This document shows positions 1-9,004 of a stretch of DNA of 64,000 nt, one piece after another (positions within the stretch are counted from its first letter, which is position 1; every line of letters starts with the position of its first letter). The position numbers were made by a program, and so were the translations under genes. The notes below the pieces were generated by a model. The model was not told the origin of the DNA. It saw nothing but the letters and a program-made list of their open reading frames with translations, and made no database searches. Origin of the DNA: Paraburkholderia aspalathi (GTDB lineage: Bacteria; Pseudomonadota; Gammaproteobacteria; Burkholderiales; Burkholderiaceae); contig NZ_FPBH01000014.1 of the NCBI RefSeq assembly GCF_900116445.1, forward strand, positions 1 through 64,000. Direction: 5' to 3'.

Positions 1-305
1 CATTCGGCAACAGACAGGATGCCGCCGACGCGGTACGAAGCTTCGACTTTTTAAAAATACCCTTTGCCGGTGTCCAGGATCGCTTGACCACTACAGTGCC
101 GCCCCGCACAGGGGCAACACTAATAGACCACTAACAATGCAAGGAAAGGCACCAAAGCCAGATCAAGGAAAGGCCAAAGCCCCAGGAACACTGACAAAAC
201 CGCCGAGCAGGCAGAAAACCCACTATCCCAAACCAAGATGATTACACTACCCTCTATCTACGCAGCGAATATCCAAACCTCAGCGCCGCAGGCAAAAAAA
301 TCAGC
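1..305. other. Non-coding stretch upstream of the LysR gene
   Basis: No gene is supported here. It holds the partial dispersed repeat at 96-183 and an A-rich leader just before the LysR start codon. The first 60 bases could be the tail of a feature outside the window. Confidence 0.5.
96..183 (+). repeat. Dispersed repeat, copy 1 (partial)
   Basis: This segment begins with GTGCCGCCCCGCACAGGGGC and continues through a CTAATAGACCACTAACAA block into two AAGGAAAGGC units. The reverse complement of 23732-23795 carries the same blocks in the same order with few changes. The AAGGAAAGGC unit is doubled here and single in the other copy. The 15-bp hairpin that borders copy 2 is missing, so this copy looks truncated. 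I infer a REP-like dispersed element; no coding capacity is evident. Confidence 0.75.
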
Positions 306-1235
306 ATGCCCGACACAACCCTGGACCTAAACCTAATCCCCTACCTGGTCGCAATGGAAGACACCCGCAACGTCAGCCGCGCAGCGGAGCAACTCGGCGT
401 CAGCCAACCCCGCGTCAGCACCGCGTTAGGCCGCCTGCGGGAATACTTCGACGATCCGCTCTTCGTGCGGACCTCAAAGGGCATGGAACCCACACCCCGC
501 GCGCTCGCCATCCTCCCCGCCGCCCGCGATGCGCTCCTGCGCATCGAGAAAGGCATGCTCGACGTGCAGGACTTCGATCCCGCTACCAGCACCCATACCT
601 TCTCCCTCGCACTCTCCGACGTCGGCGAAATCGTCTTCCTGCCGCGGCTGCTGCAACTCTTCGCCGAACGCGCGCCGCATGCGAATCTGCGCTCGGTGTC
701 GCTCTCGCCCTCGCACGTGGAACGTGGACTCGAATCCGGCGACGTCGATCTCGCCGTGGGCTATTTCCCCGATCTGTCGGGCAATAACTTCTTCCAGCAA
801 CGGCTCTTCACCCATCGGTTCATCTGCCTGATGCGCACGGGGCATCCCCTTGCGAAGGCGCCCCTCACACTGGCTCAGTACGTGGCGTCGGGCCACGCCG
901 TCGTGCGCGCCGAAGGACGCAGTCAGGAAGTCCTCGAACATTACCTGGAAAAGAAGCGCATCAAGCGCCGCGCCGTCCTCGAAACACCGCACTTCATGAG
1001 TCTGCCGTTCATCCTCGCGCGCACCGATCTGCTCGCCACAGTGCCGCACGCCATCGGCTTCGCGTACGTGTCGCAGCATGCGTCGATCACGCTGGTCGAG
1101 CCGCCGCTGCCGTTGCCGCGCTTCGATCTGCGGCAGCACTGGCATCGCAAGTTTCATAACGATCCGCGGGCGAGCTGGCTGCGCGGTATCGTCGCCGAAC
1201 TCTTCAACGACGACATGGACGAGTGGCCAAAGTAA
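306..1235 (+). CDS. LysR-family transcriptional regulator
   Basis: This 309-residue protein has normal LysR length. Residues about 9-68 form the winged helix-turn-helix, with the typical run NVSRAAEQLGVSQPRVSTAL followed by FDDPLFVRTSKGMEPT. Residues about 95-300 form the effector-binding half. LysR proteins bind DNA as tetramers and usually respond to a small metabolite. The gene stands alone in front of folE with a 124-base gap, so its target cannot be deduced from context. The ATG start has no strong ribosome binding site, but no better start exists in frame. Confidence 0.9.
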   Translation: MPDTTLDLNLIPYLVAMEDTRNVSRAAEQLGVSQPRVSTALGRLREYFDDPLFVRTSKGMEPTPRALAILPAARDALLRIEKGMLDVQDFDPATSTHTFSLALSDVGEIVFLPRLLQLFAERAPHANLRSVSLSPSHVERGLESGDVDLAVGYFPDLSGNNFFQQRLFTHRFICLMRTGHPLAKAPLTLAQYVASGHAVVRAEGRSQEVLEHYLEKKRIKRRAVLETPHFMSLPFILARTDLLATVPHAIGFAYVSQHASITLVEPPLPLPRFDLRQHWHRKFHNDPRASWLRGIVAELFNDDMDEWPK

Positions 1236-1359
1236 GCACACGCCCTGACCGCGAGAGGGGGCATCGACACGATGCGGCCTAAAACATGGAACAATGGCCG
1301 CACTCATTGAACCCGCGCGCTCCGTTGAGCGTCGACGCGCAATCCCAGAGGAGCGACGG

Positions 1360-1998
1360 ATGGCCAGCAGCAAAGCGAAGAAAACCAAACCCGCGGCCGC
1401 AGTAGACCGCCCCAGCCGTGAAGAAGCTGAAGCAGCAGTACGCGTGCTGCTGCGTTGGGCCGGCGACAATCCCGAGCGCGAAGGCCTGATCGATACGCCA
1501 TCTCGCGTGGTGCGCTCTTATGAGGAGTTCTACGCGGGTTATCAGATCGATCCGCGTGAGATCCTCGCCCGCACCTTTTCCGAAGTGGACGGCTACGACG
1601 AAATGATCGTGCTGAAAGATATCCGCTTCGAAAGCTATTGCGAACACCACATGGTGCCGATCATTGGGCGCGCACACGTTGCCTATCTGCCCGAGCATCG
1701 GGTGGTCGGTATTTCGAAGCTGGCGCGCCTCGTCGATGCATTCGCCAAGCGCCTGCAGATCCAGGAAAAGATGACGGTGCAGATCGCCGATACGTTGAAC
1801 GAAGTGCTGCAACCGGCAGGCGTCGGCGTGATTCTCGAAGCCGCCCATCAGTGCATGTCCACCCGCGGCGTGCACAAGGCCGGCGTCACAATGGTCACCT
1901 CGCGCATGCTGGGTACGTTCCGTACCGATCCGTCGACGCGTCGCGAGTTTTTGTCGATCGTGGGCAATCCGGGCGTGGTGGCGGTCGCCAATACCTGA
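1360..1998 (+). CDS. folE: GTP cyclohydrolase I
   Basis: This enzyme converts GTP to 7,8-dihydroneopterin triphosphate, the first step of tetrahydrofolate (and tetrahydrobiopterin) synthesis. The frame is open upstream to 1294, but the ATG at 1360 has an AGAGGAG site seven bases before it and gives 212 residues, a normal length. Family signatures are clear: [20 protein letters not shown] carries the first zinc ligands (Cys, His), and [13 protein letters not shown] carries the second zinc cysteine. The lysine-rich N-terminus (SSKAKKTK) is not part of the fold. It is a single gene, convergent with the EamA transporter. Confidence 0.95.
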   Translation: MASSKAKKTKPAAAVDRPSREEAEAAVRVLLRWAGDNPEREGLIDTPSRVVRSYEEFYAGYQIDPREILARTFSEVDGYDEMIVLKDIRFESYCEHHMVPIIGRAHVAYLPEHRVVGISKLARLVDAFAKRLQIQEKMTVQIADTLNEVLQPAGVGVILEAAHQCMSTRGVHKAGVTMVTSRMLGTFRTDPSTRREFLSIVGNPGVVAVANT

Positions 1999-2046
1999 CA
2001 GCACTTCGGTCGCACCGCGAATCAGGCTGCGGCATTAGCTGCCGCC

Positions 2047-2952
2047 TCACGCCGTGCTGTGTGCGGTACGCATCTGGCCGAAGGTGGCCAGCAACACCGC
2101 GCCGAGCACGCATGCAACGCCCGCAAGCTGCGCCGCACTCACAGGCTCCCGCAACACGACAGCAGCCAACGCCACCGCGCTCACCGGCACGAGCGCGGTC
2201 ATGAGCCCAGCTTCCGCGCCGCTGATGCGCGCTGCCCCCGCATACCAGAGCACAAAGCCAGCCACGGTCGGCACGAGCGCGTAGTACAGCACACCGTTCA
2301 GGGCGCTCGCATTGAACGGCATACTCCAGGGCCTTTCGAAACATGCCGGCACGAGCGCCACCGCGAAGCCGATGCCGCACATCAACGCCGATAGCGGCAG
2401 CGGCGCGACCGGCGTGTGCAACTTGCGATTGAGCAGGATAAAGAGCGCCTCGCACACGATCGCCGCGAACACCAGCGCGTTACCTGTCAGCGAACTGGCG
2501 GCATGCGGCGTGGTGAAATCATCGATACGCACGGTGCACACCAGCACGCCCAGGGTGGCGAGGCCAATCGCACCGATCAACGCAGGCGCGGGGCGCTCAC
2601 CCAGCGCGAGCATGGCGACCACAGCCGACACAGCCGGCAGGGTGCCGGCAATCACGCCGGCATCGGCGGCCGAGGCGAGCTTCATGCCACTGATGAGCAA
2701 CACCGTATAACCGACGCTGCCCGCCCCCGCCTGGGCGATCACGAGCAACGTATCGTGTCGATCGAGACGTGGCCAGCGTACGCCACGCCAGCGCATCACC
2801 AGCACAAATAGGGGAAACGCGATGGCAAAGCGCAGTGCGGTCGCGCTGAACGGCGGCAGTCCGCTTGCGATCGATTTGCTGACGACCACCGTGCTGCCGA
2901 CGCCGATCATCGCCAGCGCGCAAAACAGGTATCCGACGTACCGTGAGCTCAT
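2047..2952 (-). CDS. EamA/DMT-family transporter
   Basis: This 301-residue integral membrane protein has about ten hydrophobic helices arranged as two EamA repeats (residues about 5-140 and 155-290), as in drug/metabolite transporters such as RhaT and YdcZ relatives. The ATG at 2952 gives MSSRYVGYLFCALAMIG directly entering helix 1, with an AGGAC site upstream; the frame extends to 3204 but that extension is not membrane-like. The substrate cannot be told from sequence. It is convergent with folE, 48 bases apart. Confidence 0.85.
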   Translation of the reverse strand: MSSRYVGYLFCALAMIGVGSTVVVSKSIASGLPPFSATALRFAIAFPLFVLVMRWRGVRWPRLDRHDTLLVIAQAGAGSVGYTVLLISGMKLASAADAGVIAGTLPAVSAVVAMLALGERPAPALIGAIGLATLGVLVCTVRIDDFTTPHAASSLTGNALVFAAIVCEALFILLNRKLHTPVAPLPLSALMCGIGFAVALVPACFERPWSMPFNASALNGVLYYALVPTVAGFVLWYAGAARISGAEAGLMTALVPVSAVALAAVVLREPVSAAQLAGVACVLGAVLLATFGQMRTAHSTA

Positions 2953-3294
2953 GCTACTGTCCTGTTCCGTTGAACGAGCTGACACGTTAGCGGCGACGCA
3001 CAAGTGCGGTCTTGAACGAAATTGCAGAGAATGCACCCGCCAAAGAGAAGGAGCGCCATCAGATCGAACAGGAATCTGTCTGCACGAAACACCTGCGCGA
3101 ATCCGGCTTACGCTCAGGCAGGACAGCCCGGCGCTGCCCGCAGGCTCATCGAGTATCCTGATCGAAATAGAATCCCACCCTGGACACGAACCGAACGCGC
3201 GCATAGATAAACGCTCTCAGGAACGCACTTTGCAACCCGGCAAAACACGCTCCCGCCGCAGCGCGGCCCAACCGTCACAACAGGAGTTCCGCAA

Positions 3295-4329
3295 TTGGTA
3301 GAGTTTCCGTCGTCGGCGGTGTCAACCTGGGGCGGCGTGTTCGTTTTTGTGAACGTCCTGTTGACTCGGCTCGGCCTGCCGATCCCAGCGGTCCCCGTGC
3401 TGCTCTTCGCGGGCTCGGCGATTGCCGCCGGCACGCTGTCTTTCTGGCCGATCCTGTTTGCCGCCGTGCTTGGCGCGCTCATCGGCGACGGTGCGTGGTT
3501 CACCGCAGGCCGCATCTACGGCCGCAAACTGATCGCCGCCCTCGGCCGGATCTCCCCGGCGATCGATTCCAGGGTCGACAAGGCCCGCTCGCTATTCGAG
3601 CGCTTCGGCGTAGGGCTCGTGTCGATCTCGAAGTTCGTCCCCGGCCTCGGACTCATCACGCCGCCGCTCATGGGCACGACCGCGGTGGACAGCCGCATCT
3701 ACGCTTTATGGGACCTCGTCGGCGCCCTGGTGTGGGCCACCTTCTGGCTACTCGGCGGCGCCGCGGCGGAAAGACAATTGCATATGCTGCTCGCGTTCGT
3801 CAAAGCACGTGGCGGCACGGTACTCGACATCCTGCTGGCCGCAGCGTTGGCCTATCTGGTGTACCGCCTGCAGCAGCGACGCCGCGAACGACGCCGTCTC
3901 GCGGACGCGGCCTCCGCGGCTGCTTCGCAAGCGACACTCGCTGGATGGCGGCGCATCACGCCACCCAAGGTCCTGGATGCCCGCCCACCCGCCTCAACTG
4001 GTGAAGCGCCGCGCGCCATCCCGGGTGTGCTGGTGCTCGACCCGCACTCGCCTGAGCAGATCGACGGCGCGCTGCTCGTCTATGACATGGTCATTTATTG
4101 CATTTGCCCGGACAGCGCGACCGCCATGGAGATCACGCAACGGATGCGCCTGAACGGCTACACGCGGATCCGTGCACTGAGGGGCGGCCTCGACGCCTGG
4201 CAAAGGCGCGGGTTTCCCGTCGAACCTCTTCCGCAAACGGATGAGACCACCCGCAAAAGCAAGCAGGAGCCCTACGGTGAAGTTCGCGGCGCGGTAACGC
4301 TGCGCGGGTTTGCCCCACGACGCGGCTAA
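3295..4329 (+). CDS. DedA-family membrane protein fused to rhodanese-like domain
   Basis: This 344-residue protein starts at TTG, eight bases after a CAGGAG site. Residues about 10-200 are a DedA/VTT domain with the family's re-entrant-loop region (ISKFVPGLGLITPPLMG) and several membrane helices. DedA proteins are implicated in lipid transport and membrane homeostasis. A basic linker (QQRRRERRRLAD, about 205) leads to a C-terminal rhodanese-like domain (about 240-330) with a candidate active-site cysteine in IYCICPDSATAMEITQRM and the closing motif ALRGGLDAWQRRGFPVEPL. The fusion would put a sulfur- or phosphate-handling domain on the cytoplasmic face. It is a single gene, convergent with the CHAD gene. 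Confidence 0.88.
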   Translation: MVEFPSSAVSTWGGVFVFVNVLLTRLGLPIPAVPVLLFAGSAIAAGTLSFWPILFAAVLGALIGDGAWFTAGRIYGRKLIAALGRISPAIDSRVDKARSLFERFGVGLVSISKFVPGLGLITPPLMGTTAVDSRIYALWDLVGALVWATFWLLGGAAAERQLHMLLAFVKARGGTVLDILLAAALAYLVYRLQQRRRERRRLADAASAAASQATLAGWRRITPPKVLDARPPASTGEAPRAIPGVLVLDPHSPEQIDGALLVYDMVIYCICPDSATAMEITQRMRLNGYTRIRALRGGLDAWQRRGFPVEPLPQTDETTRKSKQEPYGEVRGAVTLRGFAPRRG

Positions 4330-4402
4330 AGCACCGGGGCAAGTCCTGAGTGATCACCCCGCCTGAGAAAACGGCTTGCGTGCGACCGCCCTTCAAGCCG
4401 CA

Positions 4403-5272
4403 TCACAGTTTGCGCAACAGTCCTGCCGCCGAGCGCATCCTCCGTTTGCGCTCCTTCTTCAGCCAGTCAAGCGCTGCATCGGTGTCGCCGGACCCAGCAA
4501 GCAAGTCCGTATTGTCGCGTAGCAACATTTCGCTTGCGACGATATCGTTCAGCGTGCCGAAACGCTTCTGGATCTGCTTTAACCGCTTCAGGGTGCGTTT
4601 GTGGCTGCCGCTCAGAACCGGCTCGAAAAACTCGAGCAGATAGCGCACTTTCTTGCCCGCCTTTCTGACGTCGTGAAATGCGGTGTAGTTGGAGCGCTTC
4701 GCTCGAGACGCACGTTTTATACGTTTCTTAAGCGAACGTTCAGAAGCGGTCACGCGCTTGTCGGCAAATTTTTGCAGCGGCACGCGCTCACGGGCGGTGT
4801 TCAATTCCTTATTGGCGCTGGTCAAGGCGTCTTGCAGCAAATGTTTGACGTCCGCGTTTGAAAGCGTTTCGCGGCTCGTTTCCAACGCGCCGCCGCGCGC
4901 TGCCTGGAGCGTGGGCGTCATCTCATGTGCAACGCGCTCCTCCTGCGCGATCAGCTCGATCAGAATGTCCCAATCCCGCGTCTTGCCGGCGGCAGTTGCC
5001 AAATACTTATACAGCGCCCGCTGACGCGTATTTTCGCCTTTGTCCAGCAAGGGTTCGAACGCCCACCACAACGAGCGCAAGCGCCGCAGCGACACACGCA
5101 GTTTGTGCAGCGCTTCCGGCGATGCGTCTTCGCGCACCGCATTGGCGAGTTCGATCGCGTCATCGACAAGGGGCGCCGCGTACGACGCAAAGGCTGCCTC
5201 CGCTGAGGGTTCCACGCCGGCCGGCTTGCTGTCCGCAGCCTGTTTGTCGATTTTCCGGCTCGCCCGCTTCAT
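4403..5272 (-). CDS. CHAD domain protein (likely polyphosphate-binding)
   Basis: This 289-residue protein is an alpha-helical CHAD domain, rich in conserved histidine, lysine and arginine (ALHKLRVSLRRLRSLWWAF near residue 55; FHDVRKAGKKVRYLLEFFEPVL near residue 200). CHAD domains are established polyphosphate binders that often sit beside polyphosphate enzymes. The gene is divergent from the PiT transporter, with PPK2 beyond it, which supports that role. There is no signal peptide and no CYTH domain, so it is a stand-alone cytoplasmic CHAD protein. Confidence 0.88.
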   Translation of the reverse strand: MKRASRKIDKQAADSKPAGVEPSAEAAFASYAAPLVDDAIELANAVREDASPEALHKLRVSLRRLRSLWWAFEPLLDKGENTRQRALYKYLATAAGKTRDWDILIELIAQEERVAHEMTPTLQAARGGALETSRETLSNADVKHLLQDALTSANKELNTARERVPLQKFADKRVTASERSLKKRIKRASRAKRSNYTAFHDVRKAGKKVRYLLEFFEPVLSGSHKRTLKRLKQIQKRFGTLNDIVASEMLLRDNTDLLAGSGDTDAALDWLKKERKRRMRSAAGLLRKL

Positions 5273-5687
5273 CGAATGTCCTTCAGATGGCCCTTTGATG
5301 TCAGCCTAGCAAAAAAAGGTCCTGGTGGATATCCGCCGACGCGTCGCCTAAACTGCACCAGGATGGCCGCAAGACAAATGCGCGTTGCATGGACCGCAAT
5401 CCGTCGCATTTGTAGCGAACACTTAGGTCGCGCGAGTTCATTTGCGACCCCGGCGGCAGTTGAACCGGCAAATCCGTTCCGTTGCCGAGGCGCGCTTCGC
5501 GCGTAGTTCTTTTCGGACCGCTTATCGTTCCACCGCGCCGCGCAGACGGCAGCCTTTCCCGTAGCGCCAATCTGTATATACCTTTCCGCGAACGCCCGTC
5601 CCGCATAACGGTCACGCCATTGTCATCATTACGACACACAGGCACCGCAGGATCGGCAGTTCCGCGACAAACTTTAGGGCTCAAGCC
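5273..5687. other. Divergent intergenic region between CHAD and PiT genes
   Basis: This 415-base region has no convincing gene. It must hold the promoters for both flanking genes. The only motif I can support is a weak Pho-box-like repeat at 5609-5626. Confidence 0.5.
5609..5626 (+). promoter_or_regulatory. Weak candidate Pho box upstream of PiT gene
   Basis: The sequence CGGTCAC-GCCA-TTGTCAT matches the seven-base PhoB repeat (CTGTCAT-like) twice, with four-base spacing and two mismatches in fourteen. A third, poorer unit (ACGACAC) follows at 5631-5637. It lies about 60 bases before the PiT start. The spacer is not AT-rich as in good boxes, so this is tentative. Confidence 0.3.
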
Positions 5688-7274
5688 ATGCCGGAACTTT
5701 CGTACCCGCAACCGGGCGCCGCAACTGGAAAAGGGCGTCATCTCAGCCTCATCGTTTTCCTCGTCGTGATTGCGATCGGCGCTGCTTATTGCGCCGTGCA
5801 TCTGGCAACCGATCTAGAACCGGTTCGCGAAGCCTCGTTCCTGCCCTATCTCCTGCTCGGCTTCGCGCTGCTGATCGCACTCGGCTTCGAATTCGTCAAC
5901 GGCTTTCATGACACGGCCAACGCGGTCGCCACCGTGATTTATACGCATTCGCTCGCGCCGAACATTGCGGTGGTCTGGTCCGGCGGATGGAATTTCCTCG
6001 GTGTACTGACTTCATCGGGCGCAGTGGCATTCGGCATCCTGCAACTGCTGCCTGTCGAACTGATTCTGCAAGTGGGCAGCAGCGCGGGCTTTGCGATGGT
6101 CTTCGCGCTGCTGATCGCGGCGATAATCTGGAATCTCGGCACGTGGTACTTCGGACTGCCGTCGTCGAGCTCACATACGCTGATCGGCTCGATCATCGGC
6201 GTTGGCTTGATGAATCAGCTGATGCACGGCACCAACGGCACGAGTGGCGTGGACTGGAATCAGGCGCTCGGCGTCGGCAAGTCGCTGCTGTTTTCGCCGC
6301 TGGTCGGCTTCCTTGCCGCCGGCCTGTTGCTGCTGATCCTGAAGGCGGTGGTGCGGGTTCCGGCGTTATATGCCGAGCCTAAAGGCAAGGAACCGCCCCC
6401 GTTCTGGATTCGCAGCCTGCTGATTCTGACCTGCACGGGCGTTTCGTTCGCGCACGGTTCGAACGACGGGCAAAAAGGTATGGGCCTCATCATGCTGATC
6501 CTGATCGGCACGGTGCCGACGGCGTACGCACTGAACAAGGCCGTCACTCCGGCAGAAACGCAGACATATCTCGCGGTCGCGCACCAGGCCTCGGCCACGC
6601 TCGCCAAGTACACCCAAGGCGTGGCGCCGTCCGCCGATCCGCGTGGCGATGTCGAAGCCTATGTGCGCACGCGTCAGTTGACGCCCGCCACGGTGCCGGC
6701 CTTGCAGCAACTGACCGACCTGATTGGCCAGCAGGTCGGCGAGTCGGGATCGATAGCAACCGTGCCGCAAAACATCGTCGATAACGTGCGCAACAACATG
6801 TATGTCGCGTCCGAAGCCATTCGTCTGATGGAGAAAAGCAAGCAGCCGGCTTTCTCGGCGGCAGACGCCAAAGCTATTGACAACTTCAAGACGCAGACCG
6901 ATCACGCCACCAAGTTCATTCCGACGTGGGTGAAGGTCGCGGTGGCCATTGCGCTGGGTCTCGGCACGATGGTCGGCTGGAAGCGGATCGTTGTCACCGT
7001 TGGCGAGAAGATCGGCAAGCAGCATCTGACCTATGGACAGGGCGCTTCGGCTGAGTTGGTGGCGATGCTGACGATTGGCGCGGCAGACATGTACGGCTTG
7101 CCGGTCTCGACGACACACGTGCTGTCGTCAGGCGTGGCCGGCACCATGGCGGCCAACGGTTCCGGCTTGCAATGGGGCACCGTGCGCAGCCTGATCCTCG
7201 CGTGGGTGCTGACGCTGCCGGTCTCGATCGCGCTGGCGGGCGCCTTGTACTGGCTGTTCCGGATGGTGTTCTGA
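5688..7274 (+). CDS. pit: PiT-family inorganic phosphate transporter
   Basis: This 528-residue inner-membrane protein imports metal-phosphate coupled to protons. Both duplicated PiT signatures are present: EFVNGFHDTANAVATVIYTH near residue 67 and GAADMYGLPVSTTHVLSSGV near residue 465. A second half-repeat reads VSFAHGSNDGQKGMGL. A soluble insertion (about 285-405) separates the two membrane halves, as in other proteobacterial Pit proteins. It is divergent from the CHAD gene and convergent with PPK2, forming a phosphate/polyphosphate group. A strong bidirectional terminator follows. Confidence 0.93.
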   Translation: MPELSYPQPGAATGKGRHLSLIVFLVVIAIGAAYCAVHLATDLEPVREASFLPYLLLGFALLIALGFEFVNGFHDTANAVATVIYTHSLAPNIAVVWSGGWNFLGVLTSSGAVAFGILQLLPVELILQVGSSAGFAMVFALLIAAIIWNLGTWYFGLPSSSSHTLIGSIIGVGLMNQLMHGTNGTSGVDWNQALGVGKSLLFSPLVGFLAAGLLLLILKAVVRVPALYAEPKGKEPPPFWIRSLLILTCTGVSFAHGSNDGQKGMGLIMLILIGTVPTAYALNKAVTPAETQTYLAVAHQASATLAKYTQGVAPSADPRGDVEAYVRTRQLTPATVPALQQLTDLIGQQVGESGSIATVPQNIVDNVRNNMYVASEAIRLMEKSKQPAFSAADAKAIDNFKTQTDHATKFIPTWVKVAVAIALGLGTMVGWKRIVVTVGEKIGKQHLTYGQGASAELVAMLTIGAADMYGLPVSTTHVLSSGVAGTMAANGSGLQWGTVRSLILAWVLTLPVSIALAGALYWLFRMVF

Positions 7275-7324
7275 AACTGCTGAAATCGCTGGTGCCGGGC
7301 GCAAGTCCGGCGCCAGCGAAGTTA

Positions 7325-7354
7325 AAAAAAGCGCGGCATTTGCCGCGCTTTTTT
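7325..7354. terminator. Bidirectional rho-independent terminator between PiT and PPK2 genes
   Basis: A perfect inverted repeat, AAAAAAGCGCGGCA then TGCCGCGCTTTTTT, has a GC-rich core flanked by A and T runs. It works as a terminator in both directions and ends both convergent genes. Confidence 0.92.
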
Positions 7355-7377
7355 CATTCAATCGAGCCGAAGATCGA

Positions 7378-8304
7378 TCAATAAATTTCAGGCACGATGA
7401 TCGACGACGGCACCGGCTGGCGGCTGTATTCGTCGTGATAGACCCGCGCCGGCAATTCGATGAGCGGGTGCTCGATCTCGTGGTACGGCACCTGGCTCAG
7501 CAGATGGTGAATGCAGTTCAGGCGCGCGCGCTTCTTGTCGACCGCCTGCACGACCCACCACGGCGCCTCGGGAATATTCGAGCGCTGCAGCATGACTTCC
7601 TTCGCCTGCGTATAGGCTTCCCAGCGGCGCCGGCTTTCCAGATCCATCGGACTCAGCTTCCACTGCTTCAGCGGGTCGTGGATGCGGTTCTGGAAGCGGA
7701 TTTCCTGTTCTTCGTCCGTAATCGAAAACCAGTATTTGAGAATCTGCACGCCGCTTCGCGCCAGCATCTTTTCGAATTCCGGCACCGAGCGGAAAAACTC
7801 TTCGTACTCGTCGTCGCTGCAAAAATTCATCACGCGCTCGACGCCCGCGCGGTTGTACCAGCTGCGGTCGAACAGCACCATTTCGCCGCCGGCCGGCAGA
7901 TGCGACACGTAACGCTGGAAATACCATTGCGTGCGTTCACGGTTGTTCGGCGCCGGCAACGCCGCCACGCGGCAGACGCGCGGATTGAGCCGCTGCGTGA
8001 TGCGTTTGATCGCGCCGCCCTTGCCCGCCGCGTCGCGCCCTTCGAAAATCACCACCAGCCGATGGCCGGTCTGCACGATCCAGTCCTGCAGTTTGACAAG
8101 CTCGCCCTGCAAACGGAACAGCTCACGGAAGTACACCTTGCGCGCCTCGCGATGCTCGGGCGTGAAGCCGTCCGCGCCGTCAATGATACGGTCGTCGACC
8201 TCCATTTCGAGTTCCTCGTCGTAGGCATCGATGAGGTCCTCCTCGAAACGGCGCTGCCGTTCTGCCATGACTTCGGCCTCGGGTCTCGGATCCAGCTCTT
8301 TCAT
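7378..8304 (-). CDS. ppk2: Polyphosphate kinase 2 family protein
   Basis: PPK2 enzymes transfer phosphate between polyphosphate and nucleotides, mainly using polyphosphate to charge GDP or ADP. The 308-residue length fits a one-domain PPK2. Walker A is FEGRDAAGKGGA (about 88-98) and Walker B is FDRSWYNRAGVERV (about 145-158), with the lid-region arginines following. The C-terminus contains the usual VDKKRARLNCIHHLL. It shares the terminator with the PiT gene, and a polyphosphate-binding CHAD gene lies 2 kb away. Confidence 0.93.
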   Translation of the reverse strand: MKELDPRPEAEVMAERQRRFEEDLIDAYDEELEMEVDDRIIDGADGFTPEHREARKVYFRELFRLQGELVKLQDWIVQTGHRLVVIFEGRDAAGKGGAIKRITQRLNPRVCRVAALPAPNNRERTQWYFQRYVSHLPAGGEMVLFDRSWYNRAGVERVMNFCSDDEYEEFFRSVPEFEKMLARSGVQILKYWFSITDEEQEIRFQNRIHDPLKQWKLSPMDLESRRRWEAYTQAKEVMLQRSNIPEAPWWVVQAVDKKRARLNCIHHLLSQVPYHEIEHPLIELPARVYHDEYSRQPVPSSIIVPEIY

Positions 8305-8497
8305 TGCGACTCTCCTGGCAACGGAAATGGTTAGGCGCGCGGCGCATACGCGTCGCGAACGGGTTCGATTATCGAAGCGCGAAGTGTCAACCGTGTTACC
8401 AGCGCGGCCACCGCGCCTTGGGGCGACGGACGCTCGCCGGCGGTTTGCGCACCTTATAGCTCAGCCATGATAGCGAGTTTAGCGCGGCCACCCGGCG

Positions 8498-8887
8498 CTA
8501 ACGCAACGGTTTCGCGAAGCTGAGTTCGTGGCCGTCGGGATCGGTGATGTGGAAATAACGCTCGCCCCACGGCGCATCGGACGGTTCGAGCGACGGCTTT
8601 AAACCCGCTGCCAGCGCCTTCCGGTAGAGCGCGTCGACATCCGAGACATAAATGATCACGCGGCCCCACCAGTTGACTGGCGCACGCGAATCGACGATCA
8701 GGTTCAGATACGAACCGCCGAATGCAAACGAGGTAAACGCTTCCTGCGCACCACCGAATTTGATCGGAAAACCGAGCGCTTCGTAAAACAGCACCGCGCG
8801 GGGCATGTTGCCGGTGGCGAGCGTGATGGCGCTGAGGGATTCGATGCGCGGTTCGAGTGACTCTGTCGACGCTGCGGGCGAGTTCAT
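8498..8887 (-). CDS. VOC-family (glyoxalase/bleomycin-resistance fold) protein
   Basis: This 129-residue single-domain protein has the VOC pattern: an opening strand LSAITLATGNMPRAVLFYEALGF, a central SYLNLIVDSR, and a closing YFHITDPDGHELSFAKPL with the typical DPDGH-x-LxF end. VOC proteins bind a metal and act on small substrates or bind antibiotics. The specific substrate is not evident. It is divergent from the HtrA-like protease. Confidence 0.85.
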   Translation of the reverse strand: MNSPAASTESLEPRIESLSAITLATGNMPRAVLFYEALGFPIKFGGAQEAFTSFAFGGSYLNLIVDSRAPVNWWGRVIIYVSDVDALYRKALAAGLKPSLEPSDAPWGERYFHITDPDGHELSFAKPLR

Positions 8888-9004
8888 GGCGGCTATCTCC
8901 TTGTTGGCATGGTAGCGCCAGACAGGTTCGCATGGCGTGTGTCCGCACTTGAAAAACCCGCCCGCCGCCCCGCATCTGGATTCCCGTTTATCCGGAGCAT
9001 CGCC

